A stretch of 64,000 nt of DNA from Nocardia sp. BMG51109 (GTDB lineage Bacteria > Actinomycetota > Actinomycetes > Mycobacteriales > Mycobacteriaceae). The notes under the pieces are model-generated. The model saw nothing but the letters and a program-made list of their open reading frames with translations. It was not told the origin of the DNA and made no database searches. Shown here in pieces: positions 34,038 to 41,436 of this stretch; position 1 is the stretch's first letter; each line of letters opens with the position of its first letter. A program made the position numbers and the translations under genes. Where the stretch lies: the NCBI RefSeq assembly GCF_000526215.1, contig NZ_JAFQ01000004.1, positions 1,860,001 to 1,924,000 of the forward strand, read 5' to 3'.

Positions 34038-34646
34038 CTATCCGCCGGATATACCCAGATGCGCAGCCAACTCTTTCGAGACCGGATACGGGTTCTCCTT
34101 CGGAAGGATTTCGTACGCTTTCTCGGTATCACCAGAAGTGACCAGCCCATCTATCTCGTGCGCCAGACCAGTAACGTCTTCGATGCCGACTATCCACTCG
34201 TCGCAGTAGCGGCGGACGGCCTCGCCCGACAGGCCTACCTGTAGGGAGCGGTGTGGTAGCGGGCTGAATTTGGTGTTACGTTCCGGGTCCCACTGAATGC
34301 GTACGGGTGCCGACAGGCTGGCCTTCCACTGGGCGTCGTCCGCATGTACGGCGGGGTCGAAATGTGCGAAGGCTGAATTCCACAAGGCCCACTCGAACCC
34401 TTCTCGGATGATCGATATTGCCAGGACATGTTCCTGGCCAGGCTTCTTGGCCCAACCGGAGCGGTACATCATCCAGAGGAACGAGGGTTTGATCCAGGTC
34501 ATCCGCTCCCTCTTGAAGGCCGGAGGAAACTTTCCGTTCTTCGCCGCTGAAATCGCGATCTCGGCACGGTAGGCCTGGTAGACGGTGATCGCATCATCGT
34601 CGAAGTGGGCTCGGATCTGTCTGTAGGGAACGTCCATGGCGCTCAT
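34038..34646 (-). CDS. DUF4291 family protein
   Basis: This 202-residue protein matches the DUF4291 pattern: IRAHFDDDAITVYQAYRAEI, then RMTWIKPSFLWMMYRSGWA and QEHVLAISIIREGFEW. The family has no settled function known to me. The GC content (about 55 percent) is lower than the flanks. It lies convergent to the toxin-immunity pair and shares its low GC, so it may have arrived with it. ATG at 34646 is used; ATG at 34637 is the alternative. Confidence 0.82.
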   Translation of the reverse strand: MSAMDVPYRQIRAHFDDDAITVYQAYRAEIAISAAKNGKFPPAFKRERMTWIKPSFLWMMYRSGWAKKPGQEHVLAISIIREGFEWALWNSAFAHFDPAVHADDAQWKASLSAPVRIQWDPERNTKFSPLPHRSLQVGLSGEAVRRYCDEWIVGIEDVTGLAHEIDGLVTSGDTEKAYEILPKENPYPVSKELAAHLGISGG

Positions 34647-34882
34647 CGTCCCATCTCGCCTCGACGTACGATACTTCTTTTGCTCGAGTTCCGCCGAGAG
34701 CGGGCAATGTGTGGTGTATGGGCAAGCGCATCGTTCGAGTTCGCGAAAGAGGTGGCGACTCCCCGGTTACGCGACCTACCGTCATACAGGACATTCAGAG
34801 CTTCTGATCGACGGAGAAGAAATGCACCACACGTTCAACGTCGGGCAGACTGAGACGCCGGAATTCGTTGGCCGGTACCGGA

Positions 34883-35260
34883 TCAGCCGACAGCCCGGCA
34901 CCGAAAACCCTTTCGGTGTTCGCGGTTGGCGGTTATCAGGTCGTCCAGGGCGTTTCGGGTGTGGATGAGGTCGGTGATGTGGGTCGACAGGCGGTCTCGT
35001 TCCTGGGTCATTCGGTGTAGGGCGGCGTCGGAGTTTTCTTCGGAGGGGGAATCTACGCACGGGAGGAGTTCGGCGATGGTGCGGCTGGAGAGGCCGGCGG
35101 CGTAGAGGCGTTGGAGGAAGGCTACTCGGTCGATGTCGGCCGGGGTGTAGTGGCGTTGGCCGCTCGGGCTTCGGGTGCTGGTGAGTAGGCCCTGTTCCTC
35201 GTAGTAGCGCAGGGAGCGGACGCTTACTCCCGTGCGGGACGACAGTTCGCCGATGCGCAT
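34883..35260 (-). CDS. MerR family regulator, divergent from an ene-reductase gene
   Basis: This 125-residue protein has the MerR helix-turn-helix (MRIGELSSRTGVSVRSLRYY, then EEQGLL and RHYTPADIDRVAFLQRLYAAG) and a short coiled coil. ATG at 35260 has GGAGG five bases upstream. The C-terminus is short, without a cysteine-rich metal site. It is divergent from the OYE gene, with a perfect dyad in the shared promoter, so it most likely regulates that gene. Confidence 0.87.
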   Translation of the reverse strand: MRIGELSSRTGVSVRSLRYYEEQGLLTSTRSPSGQRHYTPADIDRVAFLQRLYAAGLSSRTIAELLPCVDSPSEENSDAALHRMTQERDRLSTHITDLIHTRNALDDLITANREHRKGFRCRAVG

Positions 35261-35299
35261 GGGACCTCCAGGTGTGAAGTGGGGCACAAAGCTTTGCCT

Positions 35300-35315
35300 C
35301 TGACATCCGTGTCAG
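35300..35315. promoter_or_regulatory. MerR operator dyad
   Basis: CTGACA-TCCG-TGTCAG is a perfect 6-bp dyad. It lies between a TTGCCT -35-like hexamer (35294-35299) and a TTAGCG/TAGCGT -10-like sequence with about 19-20 bases between, the long spacer typical of MerR-controlled promoters. It is 58 bases upstream of the OYE start. Confidence 0.6.
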
Positions 35316-35373
35316 GTTTTAGCGTAGCTCTCGTGCCCGAGTGCGGGCGCTTCGGATCACCAAGGAGCTTGAC

Positions 35374-36447
35374 GTGGCAACACTTTTCGACAGCTATCGG
35401 CTCGGCGGCCTGACGGTGCCCAATCGGGTGGTGATGGCGCCGATGTCGCGGGTTCGGGCCGACGACGGAGGACTGGCGACGCCCTCGATGGCGACCTACT
35501 ACGCGCAGCGGGCGACGGCCGGGCTGATCGTGACCGAGGGGGCGCAGCCGAGCCTCATCGGGCAGTCCAATCCGGGGACGCCGGGGCTGCATACCGAGGC
35601 GCAGGTCGTCGCCTGGAGGCAGGTGACCGAGGCCGTACATACCAACGGCGGGCGGCTGTTCGCGCAGATCATGCATGGTGGACGGGTTTCGCATCCCGAG
35701 ACGACCGGGATGCAACCGGTCGGGCCGTCCGCGGTGCCGGCCGTCGGCGATGTGTTCACGCCGGCCGGGCCGAAGCCGGTGCCCGTGCCGCGCGCCTTGG
35801 ATACCGAGGAGGTGCCCGAGCATGCGCGGTCGTATGCCGATGCCGCCCGCCGGGCCGTCGAGGCCGGCTTCGACGGCGTGGAGTTGCACGGGGCCAACGG
35901 CTACCTGATCTCCCAGTTCCTGTCCTCGAACGCCAATCTGCGCACCGACCGTTACGGCGGCTCGATCGCCAATCGGATCCGGTTCGCCGTCGAAGCCGTG
36001 ACCGCGACCGTCGAGGCCGTCGGCGGGGCAAGGACCGGTATCCGCCTCTCCCCCGGCGGCGGGTTCTGGGGCGTGCGGGAAACCGACGCCGCCGAGTTGA
36101 ATACCGCGCTCCTGGACGAGCTGGCCCGCCTCGACCTCGCCTACATCCACCTCGAGGCCACCACGGACGACGACGTGCTGCTGGGCCTGCGCAAGGCGTG
36201 GCCGGGCACGCTCGTCATGAACCCGGTATTTCCCATGGGCCCCAAGCAAACCGGGCACACCGACGCCGACCGATGGCTCGGGCTGGGCGCCGACCTCATC
36301 AGCTTCGGCCGCGCCTTCATCGCCAACCCCGACCTCGTCGAGCGGCTGCGCAACTCGCTACCGATCGCTCCGGTCGACGAGGCCACCTACTACCAGGGCA
36401 GTGACACCGGCTATCTCACCTATCCGGCCTATCAGTACACGGCCTGA
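35374..36447 (+). CDS. Old yellow enzyme family NADH:flavin oxidoreductase (ene-reductase)
   Basis: This 357-residue FMN TIM barrel has the family pieces APMSRVRADDGGLATPSMATYYAQRA, IMHGGRVSHPE, the substrate-binding VELHGANGYLISQF (His and Asn) and NLRTDRYGGSIANRIRF. It should reduce activated C=C bonds or nitro compounds with NAD(P)H. GTG at 35374 has AAGGAG about seven bases upstream. It is under the divergent MerR regulator, which suggests induction by an electrophile. Confidence 0.9.
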   Translation: MATLFDSYRLGGLTVPNRVVMAPMSRVRADDGGLATPSMATYYAQRATAGLIVTEGAQPSLIGQSNPGTPGLHTEAQVVAWRQVTEAVHTNGGRLFAQIMHGGRVSHPETTGMQPVGPSAVPAVGDVFTPAGPKPVPVPRALDTEEVPEHARSYADAARRAVEAGFDGVELHGANGYLISQFLSSNANLRTDRYGGSIANRIRFAVEAVTATVEAVGGARTGIRLSPGGGFWGVRETDAAELNTALLDELARLDLAYIHLEATTDDDVLLGLRKAWPGTLVMNPVFPMGPKQTGHTDADRWLGLGADLISFGRAFIANPDLVERLRNSLPIAPVDEATYYQGSDTGYLTYPAYQYTA

Positions 36448-36532
36448 CGGCGGAACGCCGAGAGCCGCGACGACCACCAGAAGGCAGGCAACCCGGCGCC
36501 GGGTACCGGCCAGGGAAAGCGGGTACGACAGC

Positions 36533-37666
36533 TCACGCCGCGCGGACGTGCGACAACCCCCATTCCCGTGCCAGCAGGCGGTGGGAGGTCAGCCGGTCCT
36601 CGTGGCGGTGGGTCACCGAGGTGACAACCAATTCGTCTGCGCCCGTGAGCTGTTGGAGAGCGCTGAGGCGTTCGGCGACGGTGTCGGGGCCGCCGACGAA
36701 CTGGGTGGTGATGCGGTCGTGGACCAGGCGCTGCTGTTGCTCGGTGAGGGGAACGGCGGTGTCCGGATCCTCGTATGCGGCCGCACCGGCGCCGCTGCGG
36801 ATGCTGTACACCCAGTGGCCGTAGGTCGAGGCGAGATGGCGGGCGGTCGCATCGTCCTCGGCGACAACGACATCCGCCGACACCACCAGGTACGGAGCCG
36901 GGTACCGCTCCGACGGAACGAACGAACCCCGATAGGCCGCAACGGTTTCCAGGACGGTTCCCGGCGAGACATGGTAGTTCGCCGCGAACGGCAGGCCCAG
37001 TCGCCCGGCGAGCTGGGCGCTCTCCCCGCCGCTCGATCCGAACAACCACAGCTCGACATCGGCGCCCTCGCCCGGAACGGCATGCAGCGCAACGTCGTCC
37101 GCGGTCCGGTAGCTGCCGTCGAGCAGGGCGCGGATCTCCTCGACCTGCCCCGAGTAGTCGACGGATTCCGCGCCGGGGAACAGCAGCGCCTCGAACGAGG
37201 CCGCCAGCCGCGTGGTGTCGAGCTGCTGACCGGGCTTGAACGGCGGCGGGATCACCACGCCTTCCCGCACCTCGGTGGGGCGTTCGGGCGTCCGCACCGG
37301 CGGCACCCCGGCCGACCGCAGCTGGGCCACGCGTTGTGCCGAACGCCCGAGCCCGAGATCCAACCGGCCCGGATACAGCGCATCGATCGTGCCGAACGAC
37401 TCCACCACCGAGGCCGGGGTGTGATGCCCCAATTGCACTGCGGCCGAGCCCACCCGGATCGTCTCGGTGGCCGCCGCGACCAGTGCGATGAGCGTCGACG
37501 TGGCGGAACTCGCCACCTGCACGAAGTGATGTTCGGCCAGCCAGTAGCGCCGATATCCCCAGCCCTCCACATGCCGCGCGAGGTCGATACTGTTGCGAAT
37601 CGCCTGCTGCGCGGTCGATCCCGCGCTGACGGGCGACAGGTCCAGCACCGAGAGTGGAACGCTCAT
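36533..37666 (-). CDS. LLM-class flavin-dependent oxidoreductase (luciferase-like)
   Basis: This 377-residue bacterial-luciferase-type TIM barrel has YRRYWLAEHHFVQVASSAT, IRVGSAAVQLGHHTP and LDLGLGRS. It should use reduced FMN or F420; the cofactor cannot be fixed from these motifs. ATG at 37666 has GGAGG seven bases upstream. It stands alone and is convergent with the OYE gene. Confidence 0.87.
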   Translation of the reverse strand: MSVPLSVLDLSPVSAGSTAQQAIRNSIDLARHVEGWGYRRYWLAEHHFVQVASSATSTLIALVAAATETIRVGSAAVQLGHHTPASVVESFGTIDALYPGRLDLGLGRSAQRVAQLRSAGVPPVRTPERPTEVREGVVIPPPFKPGQQLDTTRLAASFEALLFPGAESVDYSGQVEEIRALLDGSYRTADDVALHAVPGEGADVELWLFGSSGGESAQLAGRLGLPFAANYHVSPGTVLETVAAYRGSFVPSERYPAPYLVVSADVVVAEDDATARHLASTYGHWVYSIRSGAGAAAYEDPDTAVPLTEQQQRLVHDRITTQFVGGPDTVAERLSALQQLTGADELVVTSVTHRHEDRLTSHRLLAREWGLSHVRAA

Positions 37667-38113
37667 CGCAGCGCCTCCGCGCATCGAACCGGCACGGCCG
37701 GGCAGCCCCGCGCCCGGACCGGATGCCCGGCCCGCCGAGCACACCGATGGGTTTCGAAGCCTGCGGCGGGTATGCACATGGAAATCGAGATCCTCCATCG
37801 ATCCTGGCGGTGGCATCGGCACTCGCGGCGCGCGAGCCCACCTGTAACGAGGACGGCCCGGGCAACGGTGCCTGCGATGCGCCCGGTGTCGACAACTGGC
37901 TGCCGCGGTCCCGGTTCCCGCGACCGTTCCGGACGGGCGTAATCGACGCTATCCCCGGCAGCCCCGGAAGTCCGCACTCCCGATCACCGTGAATCCAACA
38001 GTTGGCACTCGTCCGCGGCCTGTGATGTCCGGCGCAACCCCCCTTATGTACACCAGTGTTCGCAATACCTTATTGTGAACACTATTGTTCTTCGATTGCT
38101 AGGAGATCCACCC
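37667..38113. promoter_or_regulatory. Divergent intergenic region between the LLM and SDR genes
   Basis: No gene is supported in this stretch. It carries the promoter of the LLM gene at the left and, at 38056-38090, overlapping palindromes just before the SDR start. Confidence 0.35.
38056..38090. promoter_or_regulatory. Overlapping palindromes upstream of the SDR gene
   Basis: GTGTTCGCAAT (38056-38066) and ATTGTGAACAC (38072-38082) are 11-bp arms with one mismatch and a 5-base centre. A second dyad, GAACA-CTAT-TGTTC (38077-38090), shares the right arm. The cluster of GTGTTC/GAACAC half-sites 24 bases before the SDR start codon looks like a TetR-type operator. No TetR gene is adjacent. Confidence 0.55.
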
Positions 38114-38977
38114 ATGAAGGACCTGACCGGCCGGAAATGCCTGATCACCGGCGCGGCCAGCGGCATCGGCCGGGCCACCGCCCTGGCCGCGGCGCGCAAG
38201 GGGGCGCACCTCGTCCTCACCGATATCGCCGAGGACGGCCTGAACGAAACGGTCCGGCTGGTAGAGACCGGCGGCGGGCACGTGTCGGTGGCGCAGGCAC
38301 TCGACGTGTCGGACTACGAGGCGGTCGCGGCGTGGGCCGATCGGGTGCACGCCGAATACGGCGCGCTCGACGTCGTCATGAACATCGCCGGCATCGCCAC
38401 CTGGGGCACCGTGGAGAATCTCGGCCATCGGCACTGGCGATCGGTCATCGATGTGAATCTGATGGGGCCGATCCACATCATCGAGAACTTTCTGCCCCCG
38501 ATGGTGCGGGCCGGGCGCGGCGGGCATCTGGTCAACGTGTCCTCGGCCGCGGGGCTGTTCGGCCTGCCGTGGCATGCCGCCTACAGCGCCAGCAAGTTCG
38601 GAGTGCGCGGGATGTCGGAGGTGCTGCGGTTCGATCTGGAGCGGCACGGCATCGGCGTCAGCCTGGTGGTGCCGGGCGCGGTGCGCACGCCGCTGGTGAA
38701 CACCGTGCAGATCGTGGGGGTGGACCGCGGCGACCCCCGGGTGCGGCGGCTGACCGGGCTGTTCGAGGGACATGCGGTGGCGCCGGAGCGGGCCGCCGAC
38801 CGGATCATCGCGGGCATCGAGCACAACCGCTACCTGGTGCACACCTCGCTCGACATCCGCCTCGCCTACTGGTTCACCCGCAAGTTCGCGCTGCCCTACG
38901 AGATCGTCATGCGGATCGCGAACCGCCGGTTCAGCAAGTTGCTGGCGACCTCCGACACGCTGTCCGCCACGAGATAG
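38114..38977 (+). CDS. Short-chain dehydrogenase/reductase
   Basis: This 287-residue classical SDR has the cofactor motif ITGAASGIGRATAL, NIAG, and the active site SSAAGLFGLPWHAAYSASK (Ser, Tyr-x3-Lys). LTDIAEDG has Asp at the end of beta 2, which favours NAD. The C-terminus (YWFTRKFALPYEIVMRIANR) is basic and amphipathic, as in relatives acting on lipids. ATG at 38114 has AGGAG eight bases upstream. Confidence 0.88.
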   Translation: MKDLTGRKCLITGAASGIGRATALAAARKGAHLVLTDIAEDGLNETVRLVETGGGHVSVAQALDVSDYEAVAAWADRVHAEYGALDVVMNIAGIATWGTVENLGHRHWRSVIDVNLMGPIHIIENFLPPMVRAGRGGHLVNVSSAAGLFGLPWHAAYSASKFGVRGMSEVLRFDLERHGIGVSLVVPGAVRTPLVNTVQIVGVDRGDPRVRRLTGLFEGHAVAPERAADRIIAGIEHNRYLVHTSLDIRLAYWFTRKFALPYEIVMRIANRRFSKLLATSDTLSATR

Positions 38978-38990
38978 CCTGAACCGATTA

Positions 38991-39020
38991 CCGCAGTTTT
39001 GCTTGCGCGAGTGCGGTATT
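38991..39020 (+). terminator. Weak hairpin after the SDR gene
   Basis: TACCGCA (38991-38997) pairs with TGCGGTA (39014-39020) around a T-containing 16-base loop, 13 bases after the stop codon. The stem is only 7 bp, so this is a tentative terminator. Confidence 0.35.
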
Positions 39021-39070
39021 CATGGCTCAATCCGAGAGCACGTGGCAATCGTACCGAGCGGGGACCACCG

Positions 39071-39712
39071 ATGATGGATCGGCATTCGCATCGCTGGACG
39101 CCGACCGGTGAGGCGGACATGGTGGAGTTGCACGACCTGGAGTCGGGTTACGCGGTGCGCATCGTGCGACCGGCCGAGGACGAGCTGCCCGGCGACCTGC
39201 TCGTCGACACCGAGGAGCTGGTGTTCCGGTGGGCGAACCTCGGCACCCACGCCCGGGCCGACAACGAGATCGGCGAGCTGGACACGATGCCGATCCTCTA
39301 CGCCCTCAGCTGGCTCTGCGCGCTGTGGGCGGTGGTCTGCGAGGCCCGGCTGGGCAAGTCGGCCGGCAGCATCATCCGGGACCTGGACTATCGCGGCGGC
39401 TGGCGCCGGATCGAGACCGCCGAGGACGCCGACCTGTGGGACGGTCTCACGCAGCGGGTGCGCCTGGGCGCACTGGCCGCGCTGACCGAGGATCCGCGGG
39501 CGGTGGAGGCGTACTATCGGGCCCGCACGGATCCGCCGGACGTGGGCCCGACCCTGGTGCGGCACACGCTCGTTCACCTCGACGGCTTCAGCCAGGACAT
39601 GCAGCGGCACGACCTGCAGGCGCAGGGACTGGCGGCGGCGATCTCGGCACATACCGATCCGCTGCCCGGGCCGCGCCGGCGACTGTGCTTCCGCCCGCCG
39701 TATCCCGCGTGA
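39071..39712 (+). CDS. Uncharacterised 213-residue protein
   Basis: I do not recognise the family. The protein is soluble with a Trp-rich helix (LYALSWLCALWAVVCEARLGK) and acidic surroundings. ATG at 39071 follows a GGGGA sequence. It may be co-transcribed with the SDR 93 bases upstream, although a hairpin lies between them. Confidence 0.65.
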   Translation: MMDRHSHRWTPTGEADMVELHDLESGYAVRIVRPAEDELPGDLLVDTEELVFRWANLGTHARADNEIGELDTMPILYALSWLCALWAVVCEARLGKSAGSIIRDLDYRGGWRRIETAEDADLWDGLTQRVRLGALAALTEDPRAVEAYYRARTDPPDVGPTLVRHTLVHLDGFSQDMQRHDLQAQGLAAAISAHTDPLPGPRRRLCFRPPYPA

Positions 39713-39791
39713 GATGCGCCCGTATTCCGCGAGCGATGCATCCCGAGATGTCTTGCCCCTCATCAGTATTCGAGACATCCCGGCATGCCGG

Positions 39792-39953
39792 CTACAGCGG
39801 CGCGGGCCCGAGCACCGCGCCGAGCCAGTCGAGGTTCACCCAGTCCCATCGCCGCCGCGGCGAATCGTCCACCGGCACGGACGATTCGCCGAGCAGGATG
39901 CGCACCGGCCGCGGCAGCGGAAAGGTGAGATCCCCCGGATCACCGTGCGCCAT
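39792..39953 (-). CDS. Small 53-residue protein overlapping the flavin reductase gene
   Basis: ATG at 39953 lies inside the last codons of the flavin reductase gene (14-base overlap, different frame), and the frame runs to TAG at 39792. Third-position GC is about 87 percent, like real genes here. The product is rich in Pro, Leu, Trp and Asp (RPVRILLGESSVPVDDSPRR, then WDWVNLDWLG). I know no family. The overlap suggests translational coupling. Confidence 0.5.
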   Translation of the reverse strand: MAHGDPGDLTFPLPRPVRILLGESSVPVDDSPRRRWDWVNLDWLGAVLGPAPL

Positions 39954-40458
39954 TGCGGGCCTCCTCCGGATGCAGGCGGCGAAAACGGCTGCCGTGGAAG
40001 ACCAGTGGGTCGACCCCGGTCGGGGTGGCCAGGCGCCGCACCCGCAGGATGACCACGTGATGGTCGCCGGCGGGCACCTGGGTCTCGATCACGCCCTCGA
40101 GCCAGGCCGAGGCGCCGTCCACGAACACCGCGTGCTCGGCGCCGCGATGCAGTGCCAGATCGCGGAACCGGTCGCCGTCGCGGGAGCTCAGCGAGCGCGC
40201 GGCCGCGTGCTGATCGGTGCCCAGCAGGCTCAGGCCCAGATGGCTGGCCACCGCCAGGCGGGGCCACGTGTTCGAACTGTTCTGCACACAGAACGACACC
40301 AGCGGCGGATCCAGCGACACCGGAACGAACGTGCTGACCGCCAATCCGTACGGCGTGCCGTCGATCTCGGCGCACACCGCGACGACGCCGCTGGGGAAGG
40401 CCGCGAAGGCGCGGCGCAAACCGGCACCGTCGGCGGGGATTTCGTGCAGTTCAGCCAT
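39940..40458 (-). CDS. Flavin reductase-like protein (HpaC/FMN-binding split barrel)
   Basis: This 172-residue protein has the flavin-reductase signatures FAAFPSGVVAVCAEIDG, then GLAVSTFVPVSLDPPLVSFCV and HHVVILRVRRL. It would supply reduced FMN or FAD to a monooxygenase. Candidates within the window are the LLM enzyme at 36533 and SsuD at 61390; no partner is adjacent. ATG at 40458 is used. Confidence 0.87.
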   Translation of the reverse strand: MAELHEIPADGAGLRRAFAAFPSGVVAVCAEIDGTPYGLAVSTFVPVSLDPPLVSFCVQNSSNTWPRLAVASHLGLSLLGTDQHAAARSLSSRDGDRFRDLALHRGAEHAVFVDGASAWLEGVIETQVPAGDHHVVILRVRRLATPTGVDPLVFHGSRFRRLHPEEARNGAR

Positions 40459-40681
40459 GATTCACCAGCTCGATCTCGGATACCTCGAACACCGCGCGCC
40501 GTTCGCCCGGCGTCGCGCGCGGCCTGCGCCTCGACGGGGCGCCGGGCACGGAAACCGGGCGCCCGGCGCACCTTCGACTAGACCATCGGCGCCGCCTCGG
40601 GCGCGAGGGTTTCGCTCGGCGCGATTGCATCGCTCGCCGGGCCGTACCGGATAGAATTGCCGGATCACGAAAGGGGGAGCA

Positions 40682-41272
40682 GTGATCTACCAGCAGCCCG
40701 ACCCAGCCGGGCAGCCCTACCAGCCCTATCCCGGCGGGCACCCCTATCCCGGCGGCCCCGGGCAGCCCTGGGCACCACCGAGCAGGCCGCCCACTCCGCA
40801 GTCGGTGATGGTCGCGTTCTACCTCATGCTCGCCGGAGCCGTGCTGACCCTGCTCGGCACGACGGTCGGATTCACGCAGCTGACACAGATACGCGATCAG
40901 ATCCGCGACGACGCCCCCGAACTCACCGACTCCCAGGCGAATATGGCCGTTGCCGTGGGGATCGGATCGGGCGTCGCGGTCGCCCTGGTGTCGGCCGCCC
41001 TGTGGACCTGGATGGCATTCGCCAGCCGGGCGGGGAAGAACTGGGCCAGAATCACCGGAACGGTGTTCTTCGCCGTCAACGCCGTGTTCTTCGTGATCGG
41101 ACTCGTCGGCGCCGGGCTGCTCGGCACGGCGACCAGCGTCGTGAGCACGATCTTCAGCGTCCTCGTCCTGATCGTGGGCCTGGCCGCCGTCGTCTCCCTG
41201 TGGACAAAACACTCCGCTCCCTACTTCCGGCCGGTGCCGCCCGGCGGTTACCACCCGTACCCGGGTGGCTAG
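40682..41272 (+). CDS. Membrane protein with proline/tyrosine-rich cytoplasmic N-terminus
   Basis: This 196-residue protein has a PYPGG-rich N-terminus of about 40 residues and four hydrophobic segments (MVAFYLMLAGAVLTLLGTTV; AVAVGIGSGVAVALVSAALW; ITGTVFFAVNAVFFVIGLV; VVSTIFSVLVLIVGLAAVV). A second PYPGG closes the C-terminus. GTG at 40682 follows AGGGGGAG. The function is unknown; such proline-rich tetraspan proteins are frequent in Nocardia-like genomes. Confidence 0.78.
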   Translation: MIYQQPDPAGQPYQPYPGGHPYPGGPGQPWAPPSRPPTPQSVMVAFYLMLAGAVLTLLGTTVGFTQLTQIRDQIRDDAPELTDSQANMAVAVGIGSGVAVALVSAALWTWMAFASRAGKNWARITGTVFFAVNAVFFVIGLVGAGLLGTATSVVSTIFSVLVLIVGLAAVVSLWTKHSAPYFRPVPPGGYHPYPGG

Positions 41273-41317
41273 CCGCGTCGCGGCCATACCCCGTACTCAT
41301 CCACCTCCAGCGTCGCC

Positions 41318-41340
41318 GGACAACGGAAACCGTTGTGTCC
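41318..41340. terminator. Bidirectional hairpin between convergent genes
   Basis: ACAACGG-AAA-CCGTTGT is a perfect 7-bp stem with a 3-base loop (41320-41336), extended by GG/CC after a small bulge. It lies between the 3' ends of the rightward membrane-protein gene and the leftward FAAL operon. Confidence 0.55.
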
Positions 41341-41436
41341 CAGCGCCTTCCTGCATCACAGGACCCAGCGGGACGAGCGGCGCGAGCCACACCAGCCGGG
41401 GCACGATCCGACGCAGGATCGGCCCGGCCCCACTCC

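Noticed and set aside
34718..34807. 29-codon rightward frame (MGKRIVRVRERGGDSPVT...)
   Set aside because: Short and in the GC-poor island with no recognisable product; it could be the stub of a lost gene but cannot be supported.
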